From positions 1,302,001 through 1,366,000 of the forward strand of contig NZ_CP020660.1 in the NCBI RefSeq assembly GCF_002381345.1: a DNA stretch of 64,000 bases, read 5' to 3'. Of the stretch, positions 44,673-55,804 are shown in pieces. A program made the position numbers and the translations under genes. Source of the stretch: Candidatus Enterovibrio altilux (GTDB lineage Bacteria; Pseudomonadota; Gammaproteobacteria; Enterobacterales; Vibrionaceae). Each line of letters opens with the position of its first letter. Positions within the stretch are counted from its first letter, which is position 1. The notes under the pieces were generated by a model. It searched no databases and was not told the DNA's origin. It saw only the letters and a list, made by a program, of their open reading frames with translations.

Positions 44673-45235
44673 TGCAAAATATGAAAACCGTAGACAGCCT
44701 ATATGGTCCCGTTTCTGAAATTGTCTTTAATACCGCAGCAGGCATAAAGTTGCTCATTTGTGATGTTGATGGTGTTTTTTCTGACGGCCGTATTTATATG
44801 GGTAATAATGGAGAAGCACTCAAAACTTTTCATACTCGAGATAGCTATGGTATCAAAGCCTTAATGAACGCTGGGATTGAAGTTGCGATTATTACTGGCC
44901 GACACTCTGCTATTGTCGAACACAAAATGTTAGCGCTTGGTGTTACGCATATTTATCAAGGACAAAATGATAAGGTTAGTGCCTATCAAAACTTGGTTGC
45001 ACGCCTTAGTATCGCACCAGAAGCAACAGCGTATATTGGTGACGATTTGATCGATTGGGCTGTTATGTCTCTTGTTGGCTTGTCTGTTTGCGTGAAAGAT
45101 GGGCACATCTTACTTGCAAATCGTTCGGATTTAGTGACTCGCACACCAGGTGGATATGGTGCCGTACGTGAAGTTTGTGATTTAATTTTAGAAGCGCAAG
45201 ACGAATTAGATATAAATAAAAGATTAAGCATATGA
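44672..45235 (+). CDS. kdsC: Kdo-8-phosphate phosphatase
   Basis: The 187-residue HAD-superfamily enzyme dephosphorylates Kdo 8-phosphate. HAD motif I is CDVDGVFSDGRI (Asp about residue 31), with later motifs TGRHS and YIGDDLIDW. It overlaps kdsD by one base and lptC by four, so synthesis is coupled across the operon. Confidence 0.96.
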   Translation: MQNMKTVDSLYGPVSEIVFNTAAGIKLLICDVDGVFSDGRIYMGNNGEALKTFHTRDSYGIKALMNAGIEVAIITGRHSAIVEHKMLALGVTHIYQGQNDKVSAYQNLVARLSIAPEATAYIGDDLIDWAVMSLVGLSVCVKDGHILLANRSDLVTRTPGGYGAVREVCDLILEAQDELDINKRLSI

Positions 45236-45798
45236 CATTTCAGCATCTTGGCATCATTATATTGCTGGGGATTTGTGGAATGGCAGGTTACTATTTGTTA
45301 AATCAACACTACTTTGCAATTGAGGTGCAAGTGGCACCTGATACAGAAAAACCATTGTTTACCGCGGATAACGTCAAGTCTACTAGCTATAATGAACAAG
45401 GCATACGCAGCCATACATTGGATGCGAATCACATTGAGCATTATCAAAAGCTGGAAAAAACCCATTTTAATGCACCCGTCTTATGGACTTACAATTACGA
45501 TATGGCAGAAGAATGGCGAATTAGCTCTGCATTTGCCGTTTTAGAGAACAGCCGTTATTTGATGATGAAAGAAAATGTTAGGATCTTTAATCTGTTACCT
45601 AATGCACAGATTAAAGTTATCACAACGAAAGCATTGACTCTCGATCTTACTAGTCAGGATTTTTGGTCGGAGACTGAAACAAAAATTACTGGCGTAGGCT
45701 TTCAAACCCGTGGTCAACGGATAAAAGGCAACTTTGGTTCCCATCAAATGGAACTGATTGAACAAGTGAAAAGCAGGTATGAACCAGTTATTAAATAA
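45232..45798 (+). CDS. lptC: LptC, LPS export bitopic protein
   Basis: The 188-residue inner-membrane protein has one N-terminal helix (IIILLGICGMAGYYLL) and a periplasmic beta-jellyroll that passes LPS from LptBFG to LptA. The sequence is only moderately conserved, as usual for LptC; the call rests on size, topology and position between kdsC and lptA. It overlaps both neighbours. Confidence 0.92.
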   Translation: MTFQHLGIIILLGICGMAGYYLLNQHYFAIEVQVAPDTEKPLFTADNVKSTSYNEQGIRSHTLDANHIEHYQKLEKTHFNAPVLWTYNYDMAEEWRISSAFAVLENSRYLMMKENVRIFNLLPNAQIKVITTKALTLDLTSQDFWSETETKITGVGFQTRGQRIKGNFGSHQMELIEQVKSRYEPVIK

Positions 45799-46285
45799 AA
45801 TTTATGCCCTGTTATTAAATCTCGTTTCAAATAATGCATTAGCGTTATCCAGTGATGCTGAACAGCCGATTTATATTGACTCAGACACACAGAGTTTGGA
45901 CATGAAAGCTAATACCGTCATTTTTACTGGTAATGTTTACTTGCGCCAGGGCTCTATTCGCTTACATGCTGATAAAGTGATAGTTACTCGGCCTAGCGGC
46001 AATGAAGCTAGAGAAATCATTGATGCTTATGGCAACCCAGCCACCTTCAGTCAAACGTTGGATGATGGCAAAAAAATTAATGGAAAAGCCAATGACCTTC
46101 AATATGAAGTAGCAAAAAATTTTCTCAAAATGCATAATCACGCTGTATTAATCCAAGAAGGTGGCAACAAGGTAGAAGGTCAATTGATCACTTACCAAAT
46201 TGATAAACAACAATTGATTGCTGAAAGTGACTTAAATACGCGAGTCACAACCATTTTGCAACCGCAAATTAAACAAAAGAACTAG
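45779..46285 (+). CDS. lptA: LptA, periplasmic LPS transport protein
   Basis: The 168-residue product has a signal-like N-terminus (IYALLLNLVSNNALA) and the OstA/LptA repeat fold: DMKANTVIFTGNVYLRQGSI and LHADKVIVTRP are characteristic. It bridges inner and outer membranes for LPS transport. It starts 20 bases before the lptC stop and lies 6 bases before lptB. Confidence 0.93.
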   Translation: MNQLLNKIYALLLNLVSNNALALSSDAEQPIYIDSDTQSLDMKANTVIFTGNVYLRQGSIRLHADKVIVTRPSGNEAREIIDAYGNPATFSQTLDDGKKINGKANDLQYEVAKNFLKMHNHAVLIQEGGNKVEGQLITYQIDKQQLIAESDLNTRVTTILQPQIKQKN

Positions 46286-46291
46286 TATTAC

Positions 46292-47017
46292 ATGGCTATA
46301 CTTACCGCAACTAATCTCGCAAAAAGCTATAATGGACGTAAAGTTGTTACTGACGTGAGCCTCGAAGTTAAATCGGGAGAAATAGTTGGGCTTCTTGGTC
46401 CCAATGGTGCAGGTAAAACAACATCTTTTTATATGATTGTTGGTTTGGTTGCACGAGACAAAGGAGCTATTCATATTGATGACACGGATATCAGCATCCA
46501 ACCAATGCATAAACGTTCACGTATGGGCATTGGTTATTTACCGCAGGAAGCTTCTATTTTTAGAAAGCTTAGCGTTTATGATAATTTAATGGCAGTACTA
46601 CAAACACGCGCTGAACTGACCAAAAAACATTGTAAGGACAAAGCTGAGGATTTGCTCGAAGAATTTAATATTCAACATCTTCGATGCAGTATGGGTATGG
46701 CACTATCAGGTGGTGAGCGTCGTCGTGTTGAAATTGCACGCGCGCTCGCTGCGAATCCAAAATTTATTTTGCTTGATGAACCATTCGCTGGCGTCGATCC
46801 AATTTCTGTCATCGATATTAAAAAAATTATCGAACATCTCCGGGACCGCGGATTGGGTGTACTAATTACCGATCACAACGTGCGTGAGACGCTGAGTGTA
46901 TGTGAACACGCCTATATTGTAAGCCAGGGACACTTGATTGCTCATGGTACACCAGATGAAGTGCTTAATGACGAACACGTAAAACGCGTTTATCTTGGCG
47001 ACCAGTTCAGGCTATAG
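46292..47017 (+). CDS. lptB: LptB, ATPase of the LPS export system
   Basis: The 241-residue ABC ATPase equals E. coli LptB in length. Walker A is [13 protein letters not shown] (about 36-48), the signature [15 protein letters not shown], Walker [14 protein letters not shown], and the H-loop LITDHNVRE. It drives LptFG, which is not in this window. Confidence 0.97.
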   Translation: MAILTATNLAKSYNGRKVVTDVSLEVKSGEIVGLLGPNGAGKTTSFYMIVGLVARDKGAIHIDDTDISIQPMHKRSRMGIGYLPQEASIFRKLSVYDNLMAVLQTRAELTKKHCKDKAEDLLEEFNIQHLRCSMGMALSGGERRRVEIARALAANPKFILLDEPFAGVDPISVIDIKKIIEHLRDRGLGVLITDHNVRETLSVCEHAYIVSQGHLIAHGTPDEVLNDEHVKRVYLGDQFRL

Positions 47018-47096
47018 TTAATGATAACGATGATAACGGGTGTGGCATTATTTTAAGTTTATGCCCGGATAGAATAGGAAAGGTGGCATAATTACT

Positions 47097-48608
47097 ATGA
47101 AACCCATGCTGCAGCTTAAACTTGGCCAGCAACTTGCAATGACACCTCAGCTGCAACAGGCAATACGCCTGCTTCAGCTGTCGGCGTTAGATCTGCAATT
47201 AGAAATTCAGGAAGCGCTTGAGGCAAATCCTCTCCTTGAAAAAGATGAGCAGGTTGATAACGAAGCTGAAAATAACGCGTCAGATAATTATGAACATAAA
47301 GAATATGTCAAAACCACTGCAGATAATAACAACAATCTCAGCCAAGAAGACAGTTTAGACAGCGCTGATGCCCTTGGTCAACAAGAGATACCGAAAGACC
47401 TTCCTGTTGACATCACGTGGGATGATATGTATAACGCCAGCACTGGTAGCACTGGTAGCACTGGTAGCACTGGTATTTTTCACAGTGACGACATTCCAAT
47501 TTATCAAGGTGAAACCATCGAAACACTCCAAGACTACCTCAATTGGCAAGTCCAGCTCACTCCGTTTTCTGAAGTTGATTTGGCGATTGCTACCGCGATC
47601 ATAGATGCAGTGGATGGTAAAGGATATTTGACTGTTCCAACAGAAGATATCCTTGAAAGTCTTGGTATTGAAAATGAAGAAGTTGATCTTGATGAAATTG
47701 AAGCGGTATTAAAACGCATTCAACAGTTCGACCCATTGGGTGTTGCATCTCGCTCGCTTCAAGAATGCTTATTAATTCAACTAGCTTCTTTTGCCAAAGA
47801 TACGCCGTGGCTTATGGAAGCGAAAGTCGTTTTAAACGCGCACATAAACCTGCTTGCTAACCGTAACTATCGTCAAATAATGAAGGAGAGTAGACTTCGA
47901 GAGTCCGAGCTCAAAGCAGTTATGAATCTCATTCATAGTCTTGAACCGCGCCCTGGGAACTTAATTGCGACTAATCAAGCTGAGTATATTATTCCTGATG
48001 TATCTGTGCTTAAAAATCACGGGATATTGGTCGTACACATTAATTCAGATAGTGTACCTAAGTTGAAGGTGAATCAAAAGTATGCTGCACTGATCAAAAG
48101 TGGTTGCAATGCTGTTGATAGTCAATTTATTCGTAGTCACCTGCAAGATGCCAAATGGTTAATTAAAAGCCTAGAAAGTCGAAACGAAACTTTATTGAAA
48201 GTAGCTAAGTGCATTGTAGAACATCAGCAAGATTTCTTCGAATATGGTGAAGAGGCAATGAAACCAATGGTTCTTAATGATATCGCTATGGCTGTAAACA
48301 TGCACGAATCCACCATTTCACGGGTTACTACCCAAAAATTCATGCATACTCCTCGGGGTATTTTTGAGCTAAAATACTTTTTTTCTAGTCATGTCAATAC
48401 TGATAACGGTGGTGAATGCAGCTCTACAGCAATACGTGCGCTGGTTAAAAAATTAGTTGCAGCCGAGAATCAGATTAAACCACTCAGCGACAGTAAAATG
48501 GCTACACTGCTGGCGGAACAAGGGATCCAGGTTGCACGACGAACGATTGCCAAATATCGTGAATCGTTAGGTATTGCTCCGTCTAATCAGCGCAAGCGCC
48601 TACTGTAG
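47097..48608 (+). CDS. rpoN: RNA polymerase sigma-54 factor
   Basis: The 503-residue sigma factor directs enhancer-dependent transcription. The glutamine-rich activator region is at the N-terminus ([19 protein letters not shown]), the acidic region II at about 50-135, core binding at about 130-330, and the RpoN box [14 protein letters not shown] near residue 480. Region II holds a pure 9-bp tandem repeat giving four Ser-Thr-Gly units. The position after lptB is standard. Confidence 0.97.
   Translation: MKPMLQLKLGQQLAMTPQLQQAIRLLQLSALDLQLEIQEALEANPLLEKDEQVDNEAENNASDNYEHKEYVKTTADNNNNLSQEDSLDSADALGQQEIPKDLPVDITWDDMYNASTGSTGSTGSTGIFHSDDIPIYQGETIETLQDYLNWQVQLTPFSEVDLAIATAIIDAVDGKGYLTVPTEDILESLGIENEEVDLDEIEAVLKRIQQFDPLGVASRSLQECLLIQLASFAKDTPWLMEAKVVLNAHINLLANRNYRQIMKESRLRESELKAVMNLIHSLEPRPGNLIATNQAEYIIPDVSVLKNHGILVVHINSDSVPKLKVNQKYAALIKSGCNAVDSQFIRSHLQDAKWLIKSLESRNETLLKVAKCIVEHQQDFFEYGEEAMKPMVLNDIAMAVNMHESTISRVTTQKFMHTPRGIFELKYFFSSHVNTDNGGECSSTAIRALVKKLVAAENQIKPLSDSKMATLLAEQGIQVARRTIAKYRESLGIAPSNQRKRLL
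47439..47474 (+). repeat. 9-bp tandem repeat (AGCACTGGT x4) inside rpoN
   Basis: Four perfect units of AGCACTGGT encode (STG)4 in the acidic linker of RpoN. The units are identical at the DNA level, which points to recent slippage rather than old protein-level selection. Being a multiple of three, copy-number change keeps the frame. Confidence 0.95.
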
Positions 48609-48634
48609 GCGTTTTTAAAAGAAGGAAGATATTT

Positions 48635-48922
48635 ATGCAAATAAATTTCACCGGTCACCATGTCGAGATAACCAAGTCCCTCCGAGAGTATGTGATGCAA
48701 AAATTTAATAAACTCGACCGTTTTTTTGACCATATTAATAATGTTCATATAGTGCTTAACGTTGAAAAATTTCAGCAAATCGCCGAAGCAACACTTCATG
48801 TAAATAACGGTGAAATTCACGCTAAAGCGGACTCAGAAAACATGTATGCAGCCATTGATTCACTTATTGATAAGTTAGTTAAACAGTTAAATAAACACAA
48901 AGAAAAGATGAACAATCACTAA
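48635..48922 (+). CDS. hpf: Ribosome hibernation promoting factor
   Basis: The 95-residue protein has the short HPF/YfiA form: MQINFTGHHVEITKSLREYV at the N-terminus and LHVNNGEIHAKADSENMYAA in the middle. It binds the 30S decoding region and favours 100S dimers in stationary phase. It lies 26 bases after rpoN. Confidence 0.95.
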   Translation: MQINFTGHHVEITKSLREYVMQKFNKLDRFFDHINNVHIVLNVEKFQQIAEATLHVNNGEIHAKADSENMYAAIDSLIDKLVKQLNKHKEKMNNH

Positions 48923-48924
48923 AC

Positions 48925-49371
48925 ATGAAACTTACAAATGTGTTTAAATTGGACTGTGCTAAAAGTGCAGTCCTTTGTTCAAGTAAGAAGCGTGCACTTG
49001 AAATCATCAGTGAATTGGTTGCATGCCAATTAAAGCAAAATTTTTAACAATTATTTGAGTACATCTTAAGCAGAGAGAAGCTGGGAAGTACAGGTATAGG
49101 AAATGGAATGGCCATTCCCCATGGTCGTATATTTAACAGTGATCAGGCTGTGGGTGTATTAATCCAATGTGTAGAACCTATTAATTTTAATGTTATAGAT
49201 AATCAGTCAGTCAATCTCTTGTTTGTTTTGTTAGTGCCTGATGAGCAATGCAAGAAACATTTTAAAATGCTCTTACTTATTGCACAAACACTGGGTGACA
49301 GAAAATTATGTAAAAAGATGCGCATGGTATACTCTGGTCAAGAACTTTACGAAGTCATTACTGGTGAGTAA
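48925..49371 (+). pseudogene. ptsN: ptsN (EIIA-Ntr) with an in-frame stop
   Basis: A single frame of 149 codons is broken only by a TAA at codon 41 (49045-49047). Before it are SKKRALEIISELVACQL and after it LSREKLGSTGIGNGMAIPHG, which follow E. coli PtsN closely and include the phospho-acceptor His region. The C-terminus ELYEVITGE is complete. EIIA-Ntr ends the nitrogen PTS and regulates potassium and envelope functions. Re-initiation at ATG 49108 would give a fragment starting at the active site, unlikely to fold. Sequencing error is the main alternative, but ptsO nearby is also dead. Confidence 0.88.
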
Positions 49372-49393
49372 TGATACAAGGATTTCAAATAAG

Positions 49394-50245
49394 ATGCAGT
49401 TGAAAATCGTTAGTGGCCGTTCAGGTTCAGGAAAATCTGCCGCTCTTAAAGTCTTAGAAGATCTTGGTTATTACTGTGTGGACAATCTACCAGTAAATTT
49501 ACTATCGCAATTTGTGAGTGCTCAGACGAACAATGTTTCCAATATTGCTGTCAGCATTGATATTCGCAATATGCCTGCCGATCCAGATGAAATATCACAA
49601 GCACTTGCATCATTACCCAGTGACTTAGATATTGATATTTTTTTTCTTGATGCTGATGACAAAGAACTTGTAAAACGATTCAGTACAACCCGTCGATTAC
49701 ACCCTCTAAGCTGCAATCATTTGTCCCTCACACAAGCCATTGAAAAAGAAAAAAAGCTGCTCACACCGCTAAAAGAACGTGCAGACAAAGTGATTAATAC
49801 CTCCAGTCATTCAACCCATGATTTAAGTGATGCTATGCGCTCGTTGGTTCTAAGCAGAACTACTCGTGACTTGGTGATGGTATTTGAGTCTTTTGGTTTC
49901 AAGCACGGTCTACCGTCAGATGTAGACTATGTGTTCGATGTTCGTTTTTTACCAAACCCACATTGGCAGCCTTCATTGAGGCTCCTTACTGGACTAGATG
50001 AACCGGTCAAGATGTTCCTAGCAGCTGAGCAGGATGTTGTTATGTTCATTGCCCAAATCAAAGGTTTTTTGGAGTCTTGGTTGCCAGCACTTGAAAAAAA
50101 TTCTCGCAGTTATCTTACTGTTGCAATTGGCTGTACTGGCGGCCAACACCGTTCTGTGTATATAGCACAATTTTTAGCAGACTACTTTAAAGCCAATGGT
50201 CATCAGATACAAATAAGGCACCGTACACTTGAGGAGAGAAGATGA
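49394..50245 (+). CDS. rapZ: RapZ, RNase adapter and nucleotide-binding protein
   Basis: The 283-residue protein (E. coli 284) guides RNase E to the small RNA GlmZ and so controls GlmS. Walker A is GRSGSGKS (about residues 7-14); [27 protein letters not shown] and the C-terminal [20 protein letters not shown] are diagnostic. I start at ATG 49394; upstream in-frame codons run through ptsN and have no family counterpart. Confidence 0.96.
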   Translation: MQLKIVSGRSGSGKSAALKVLEDLGYYCVDNLPVNLLSQFVSAQTNNVSNIAVSIDIRNMPADPDEISQALASLPSDLDIDIFFLDADDKELVKRFSTTRRLHPLSCNHLSLTQAIEKEKKLLTPLKERADKVINTSSHSTHDLSDAMRSLVLSRTTRDLVMVFESFGFKHGLPSDVDYVFDVRFLPNPHWQPSLRLLTGLDEPVKMFLAAEQDVVMFIAQIKGFLESWLPALEKNSRSYLTVAIGCTGGQHRSVYIAQFLADYFKANGHQIQIRHRTLEERR

Positions 50246-50259
50246 CATAATGAAGTAAA

Positions 50260-50415
50260 AAAATTTTTTAATCCGTGATTGCTGCGGTTGATACGCTCGA
50301 GCAGCAGTGAAATTAATTGAATTAGCTTAAAAAGTTTGATGTTGAGCTAACCATAGCTAATAACAAGTAAGCTGTTGCTGTTAGCAGAGCCATGGTTATT
50401 TTGTTGCTGATTGTA
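50260..50415 (+). pseudogene. ptsO: ptsO (NPr) remnant
   Basis: After rapZ, fragments in shifting frames read YARAAVKLIELA, FDVELTIANNK and AVAVSRAMVILLLI. They line up in order with NPr: the phosphorylated-histidine region MHARPAMKLFELM, FDAEVLLRNDEG and EANSVIALLMLD. The active-site histidine position is now tyrosine, and several stops intervene. NPr passes phosphate to EIIA-Ntr, which is also dead. The place between rapZ and mgtE is standard for related genera. Confidence 0.8.
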
Positions 50416-50416
50416 G

Positions 50417-51686
50417 AGCTTCGTTTTCTGATTTGAGTGCAGATAGCAAGTTCCAACATGATTCATTGTTAGGTAATCGCTTTCGTGTTAGGCATATTTA
50501 GTCTTGTCAGTTTCTTTAATGCTTTTATCATTGTGTAGGCTTCTATAATCTGAGCATTGCGATCCCTTAGGCTCAATGTATCTCCGTGTGGTTTTTTGAC
50601 TCGAAACATTGTTGTTCCTGATAGACAACGTTTATGGTAACCATGCCTCGTTTTTTAATGTTTATTGAAACCGTATCATTTTTGATAACTTATCGCTAAA
50701 TTGCGCGAATGATCTCGTTTCCAAAAAGTTGCTCCTTTTCTTGATGGTCTGAGTGGAACTATTCATTTAATACGAATTATTTTGTAACATTGTCTGGTGT
50801 CGTAAGCACCATCGGTTGATATTTCCTTGACTTTAGGCTGGTCTGTTTCAGTAAGTTAGGTAGCACTGCGCCGTCAGTCACATTTGATGCACTTAACTTA
50901 GCAGCAATAATCTCATGCGTATTTATATCTACCGCTAAATGTAATTTGCGCCAGACTCGCCGTTTTCAATCAGTACCATGCTTTTTTATTTTTCATGTCC
51001 CTTCATTGTAAACTTTGAGTCCCATAGCATCAATGGCTAAGTGCTGGGTGCGTCCTTTATTCTTCGTCTTGAACGTGACGTTAACGATTTTGACTCGTTT
51101 GCTAATGCATGAAATAGTGAGGCATGACAATGACAGTTGGGCAAATTTGGAAATAGAATTAATTAATCCTTGCACACCTCTCCATGGGATTGAGAATACG
51201 CATTTAACCATGAAGGCCATCGTGATGGTTAAGTTGCGAAATAAACGAAATCTCTCATGATGATCCTGCTTAATTTAATTTCATAGCTGAATCGCTTCTT
51301 CATTAATCCATAATGCTAGTGAACCATGATTGATTACAACTTGATTATGCTTCTTTCAGTAGTTGTTTTGCAGCGAAGATTGTTCATAGGCTGAATATTT
51401 AAGTGGGCCTAACTGTTAGAATCTTGATTGAAAATTTAGTTCCCTTATTTAAAAATACAACCGATTATAATAAACGTTCCTTAGCAGAGACAGCAATGAT
51501 TGAGTCAAAAAATTACTTGGAGGGAAATGGAACATAAGGGAGCACATAACTCAGATTAGTTAAACCGACGCCATGATAAAAGCATTAAATCAGCTGACAG
51601 AGCTAAGTATACTGAAGATGCAAACAATTGTCTAATAGCGAATTATATTGAATTTACTATCTGAATGCGAGTTAGGAAACACAGTC
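50417..51686 (-). mobile_element. IS5-family composite element with inverted 3' arm
   Basis: It begins at about 50417 (GCTTCGTTTTCTGATTTGAG), directly after the ptsO remnant. The reverse body runs nearly full length to about 51462 (AAAAATACAACC). There the sequence GATTATAATAAACGTTCC starts the inverted arm, ending at 51686. The junction matches the other composites after point changes. Bases 51687-51919 upstream of mgtE are unique AT-rich sequence with no clear promoter or riboswitch. Confidence 0.9.
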
Positions 51687-51919
51687 TTATTCTAGCTAAA
51701 GTAAATAAATAATTATTTCATCTTAAGGTTCTTGAGCATATGGAACATTAGATACTGTCATCCAAGTGATTAAGATTTATTTTAATGAGGATAATAGACC
51801 TACTTTATCTATCTGAAACCTATATTCTTTTACGTCTTCGTTAGATTGGGAAAGACAACCTCTAGAGATTACGTTAGTATTCATGTTATTGCGTCAACTG
51901 ATGTTAACCGGACAATTCC

Positions 51920-53290
51920 ATGGCAGAAAATTATGAAGCAGAACAGTCTAACCAGCAAACACATCAAATGCTGCAGGAAGTTAGCGATGCGCTAGATAAT
52001 GGTATGTTCCTCCATGCACGACATCTGCTCAAAGACATGGAGCCAGAAGATATTGCTCACTTACTAGAAGCTTCCCCACCCAAAAGCCGCTTGGTTCTCT
52101 GGCAGTTAACTAATCCTGACGAACAAGGTAAAATACTTGAAGAGTTGTCGGAAGATGTAAAAGACGGCATCATGGTGCGCATGCACCCATCGCAACTGGC
52201 TGCTGCGACTGAAGGGATGGATACTGACGATGTTGCCTATCTTCTTAGAAGTCTACCGAATCAAGTTTCTCAAAACGTTCTGGCGCAAATGGATGCACAA
52301 GATCGTGCAAGAGTAGAACAAGCACTCTCTTACCCAGAAGATTCTGCTGGTGGCATGATGAATACTGACGTAGTGACGATACACTCAGATGTTACAATTG
52401 ATGTTGTACTTCGCTATCTACGTATGCGAGGTGGGTTGCCTAAAGCAACTGATGCTTTGTATGTGGTTGATGAAAACAGCCGTTTAGTTGGTTCTTTGCT
52501 TATTACCACGTTACTAACGACGCAACCTGATACTGAAGTACTTGTAATCATGGATAACTCGGATGAAGCGATTCCTGTAGAGATGGATGATAGTAGTATA
52601 GCCAGCTTATTTGAACGTCGCAACTGGATATCTGCGCCAGTCGTAGATAAACAACACCAACTTGTAGGTCGCATTACCATTGATGACGTGGTAGATATTA
52701 TTCGTGAAAATGCGGAGCATTCTATGATGAGTATGGCCGGCTTGGACGATGAAGAGGACACATTTGCCCCAGTTTTCAAATCTGCACGAAACCGCAGTAT
52801 TTGGCTTGGTGCTAATGTCCTGGCTGCATTAGCAACTGCTTCTGTGTCAAATCTGTTTGAGTGCACACTAAATCAAATGACAGCGATTGCTGTTTTAATG
52901 ACTATAGTGCCCTCCATGGGAGGGGTCGCTGGTAACCAAACAGTTGCACTGGTGATTCGCGGCCTTGCTGTTGGCCATATTGGTGATTCAAACACCCGCT
53001 GGCTATTAACCAAGGAAGCCCTTGTGGGTGTACTCAATGGTATTGTGTGGGCCTGTGTCATTGGTGGCATCGTCGTGCTATGGAAAGGTAACTGGATGCT
53101 CGGATGTATTATTGCATCCGCCATGATGGCGAACCTTATTATTGCGGGGATATTGGGTGTAACTGTGCCAATTATGTTTAAAAAAATAAAAATAGATCCT
53201 GCACTTGCAAGCGGTATGGCATTGACTTCGATCACCGACATGGTCGGTTTGTCCGTCTTTTTAGGGCTTGCAACACTGTTCTTAGTATAG
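51920..53290 (+). CDS. mgtE: Magnesium transporter MgtE
   Basis: The 456-residue Mg2+ channel has the cytoplasmic N domain (about 1-130, MEPEDIAHLLEASPP), tandem CBS domains (about 135-260), a plug helix and a C-terminal membrane domain with five helices (from about 285). SMGGVAGNQTVALVIRGLA and the MTSIT-type ion-pore segment ALTSITDMVGL are recognisable. The position after ptsO matches related genera. IS DNA follows the stop immediately. Confidence 0.95.
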   Translation: MAENYEAEQSNQQTHQMLQEVSDALDNGMFLHARHLLKDMEPEDIAHLLEASPPKSRLVLWQLTNPDEQGKILEELSEDVKDGIMVRMHPSQLAAATEGMDTDDVAYLLRSLPNQVSQNVLAQMDAQDRARVEQALSYPEDSAGGMMNTDVVTIHSDVTIDVVLRYLRMRGGLPKATDALYVVDENSRLVGSLLITTLLTTQPDTEVLVIMDNSDEAIPVEMDDSSIASLFERRNWISAPVVDKQHQLVGRITIDDVVDIIRENAEHSMMSMAGLDDEEDTFAPVFKSARNRSIWLGANVLAALATASVSNLFECTLNQMTAIAVLMTIVPSMGGVAGNQTVALVIRGLAVGHIGDSNTRWLLTKEALVGVLNGIVWACVIGGIVVLWKGNWMLGCIIASAMMANLIIAGILGVTVPIMFKKIKIDPALASGMALTSITDMVGLSVFLGLATLFLV

Positions 53291-54475
53291 AGATTTTATT
53301 TCTTAATTCTAGTTTAGATAACCAGTCTCAACGTGGCAGCTATGAGACGATAGCTTCCATTTTAGGCATATTTAACACTGTCAGCTTATTTAATGCTTTT
53401 ATCATTATGTAGGCTTCGCTGACCTAAACATCGTAATTCCTTAAGCTAAATGTGTTTTCTAGTAGTTTTTCGACTCGAACCATGGCCGTATCTAATAGGT
53501 GATTCAATTATCTATTTACGCTCTAAACAACTAGGTTCACTTAAATATTCAGGTCTATGGACAAGCTTCATTACAAAATAATTAACTGGAAGCAGTATAA
53601 TAAAGATTTAATTAATAGTGGCTCATTAATATTATTGATTAATGAACAAGCTATTCGCTATGGAATCAAACTAGGTAGAGTAATCGTGAAAGACTTTCGT
53701 GTATTGAATGACTTAGACATTACAATGGCTTTTATGGTCAAACGAGTATTTTCAATGTTGTTGAAAATTTTGCAAGGATTCATTGATTCTGTTCACCAAC
53801 CTGCTTAATAGCTATTGCTAGTCACATTTGATGCACTGAACTCAGCAGTAATGATTTCATGCGTATTTATGTCTACCGCTAAATGTAACTTACATCAAAC
53901 TCGCTGCTTCCTATCAGTGCCATACTTTTGTGCTTGCTGTTTGTGTTCACTGTAAATATTAAATCCTGTAAAATCAATGATTAAGAGATAAATAATTTTT
54001 TTATTTTTTGTTTTAAATGTGACGTTAACTGCTTAGCTCGCTTGTGAATGCATGAGATAGTGAGAAGATGACAATGGTAATTGAGCAAGTTTGCAAACAA
54101 AAGGAATCCTTGCAAACCTCTTAATGGCATTGAAAATACGCATTTAACCATGAGGCTCGTCATCATAGCTAAGTTACGAAGTAAACGAAGTCTTCCATGA
54201 TTATTTTGCTCAGCTTGATTCCATAGCTATATAGCTTCTTTATTAATCTAAAATATTAGTGAACCACCATTGGTTAAAGCTTGATTATATTGCATTCAAT
54301 TAGTTGTTTTGTAGCGAAGCTTGTTCATAGACCTGAATATTTAAGTGAGTCTAGCTGTTTAGAATGTTGAAAAATTTAATAAGTCTGGAAGACTAATCAT
54401 GCTTAAAATGAAGTAACCGTCTAATAATGAATCATGTTGAGATTTACTATCTGAAATTTAATTAGGCAACAAAGC
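53291..54475. mobile_element. IS5-family mosaic of at least two copies
   Basis: The order of pieces is: an outer end with about 200 bases of transposase 3' end in reverse (53291-53493); the transposase 5' third forward (about 53500-53818); the middle and 5' end in reverse (about 53819-54380); and the outer end forward (about 54383-54475). Both outermost ends are thus the transposase-3' end, as in composites, but the interior holds two opposed copies. Bases 54476-54679, before purC, hold nothing recognisable. Confidence 0.8.
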
Positions 54476-54679
54476 TTCAGCAATGCAGTATTCATTTTGC
54501 AGAGTCCAATCTCAATGCCATAGGATAATTTTAAAAAATGGTACGTATAAAGCTGAAGAGTAACATGTATTTCAAAAATTACTTAGAATTTAGAGATGCC
54601 ATAAAAATATTGTTTTACTGTGCTTTTTCCATAGATAGCAGGCTCATTGACGTTTTGAATTAACTATAATTTTTATACT

Positions 54680-55804
54680 TCAAACAGGTACATTTAAGTT
54701 AATTGGGTATAAGTTGTATTCTGTTTTGAGAATATCAATAATCTCTTGCTTGGGGTTGTCGCTAAGATGGATTGGCTGGCCAATGATTTTTTCAGCAATT
54801 TTAATATAAGTTTTGGAAATATTCATCAGTGCATCAACCGGTAATGTATTATTTAGCGCCAAAGATTTACGTTCAGACATTCGGTTTTTGTTGAGCAAAA
54901 TATCAGGGTCAGAAAAATAATTTAATAAAAATTGACGAAAATCCTCTTTTGAATTTTCAACGATATTGCCAACTTTATATTCTGCAGTATCCCAAATACG
55001 TGATGAATCAGGCGTGCCGACTTCATCGATATAGATTAGCTTTTCTTTACCGGACGTGTCAGTCACATAACCAAATTCAAACTTGGTGTCAACAAAAATT
55101 TGTTCCATTTCGGCTAATGCATTGCTGATTACGCTGAAGCCTTCTTTTAAGCACGTTTCGTATTGTGCGATGTCGTCAACTGTTGAAAAATTAAATGCTG
55201 CAAAATTATCTTCGATATTCTTGCGAGTAATATTCACATCATCAGTTTCAGGTACACCCGGAATGCCAGTCAAAATACCTTTGGTGGATGGTGTAATAAA
55301 CAATTCTGAGAGTGCACTGTCTTTTTTTAAACCTTCTGGTAAAGTGATGCCACAGAATTTACGTGCACCTTTTGCGTAGGCGCGCCACATTGATCCCGTA
55401 ATGTATTTTCGACAAATGGCTTCAATTTTTACGGGTTTGGCTTTTTGAACGATCCACACGTATGGATGGGGAATATCTAGTATGTGGCTATCAGTCAGAC
55501 TGTTTGCTTTGAAGAGTTTAAACCAGTAATTTGCAATTGCATTTAGTGCAGCCCCTTTGCCGGGGACACCATTGAGTCCTCCATCTGCTTTCCAAATGCA
55601 ATCGAATGCTGAGATACGATCACTAATAACCATAACGGCTAATAGCGCATCAGAGGCAACATCATAGTTTTTTTCTTTAGCTAGACGTTGACTGTCTTCT
55701 TTAGTCAGCCAGTAAACAGCACGTACTTTCCCTCTGTGTACAGGCTGGTGAGTACGAATGAAAAAATCATCGTTAATGGTGAGAATTTGATTCGCTAGGC
55801 TCAT
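54680..55804 (-). CDS. purC: Phosphoribosylaminoimidazole-succinocarboxamide synthase (long form)
   Basis: The 374-residue enzyme joins aspartate to CAIR to form SAICAR in purine synthesis. SGKVR-like [24 protein letters not shown] and KFEFGYVTD, plus [12 protein letters not shown], are the SAICAR synthetase core; the length fits the ~367-residue form found in Vibrio and Shewanella, not the 237-residue E. coli form. I start at ATG 55804 ([13 protein letters not shown]), with AGGAA upstream; eleven extra codons from a GTG or similar upstream lack family support. Confidence 0.95.
   Translation of the reverse strand: MSLANQILTINDDFFIRTHQPVHRGKVRAVYWLTKEDSQRLAKEKNYDVASDALLAVMVISDRISAFDCIWKADGGLNGVPGKGAALNAIANYWFKLFKANSLTDSHILDIPHPYVWIVQKAKPVKIEAICRKYITGSMWRAYAKGARKFCGITLPEGLKKDSALSELFITPSTKGILTGIPGVPETDDVNITRKNIEDNFAAFNFSTVDDIAQYETCLKEGFSVISNALAEMEQIFVDTKFEFGYVTDTSGKEKLIYIDEVGTPDSSRIWDTAEYKVGNIVENSKEDFRQFLLNYFSDPDILLNKNRMSERKSLALNNTLPVDALMNISKTYIKIAEKIIGQPIHLSDNPKQEIIDILKTEYNLYPINLNVPV

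Noticed and set aside
47439-47474. CRISPR-like repeat
   Set aside because: Units are only 9 bp, contiguous without spacers, and inside rpoN in frame; this is a simple tandem repeat.
49108-49371. Separate small gene of 87 codons
   Set aside because: It is the in-frame 3' part of ptsN after the stop at 49045; it begins in the middle of the EIIA domain at the active site.
49241-49393. N-terminal extension of rapZ
   Set aside because: The frame is open upstream of 49394 but overlaps ptsN coding sequence in another frame; RapZ of E. coli starts at the equivalent of the chosen ATG.
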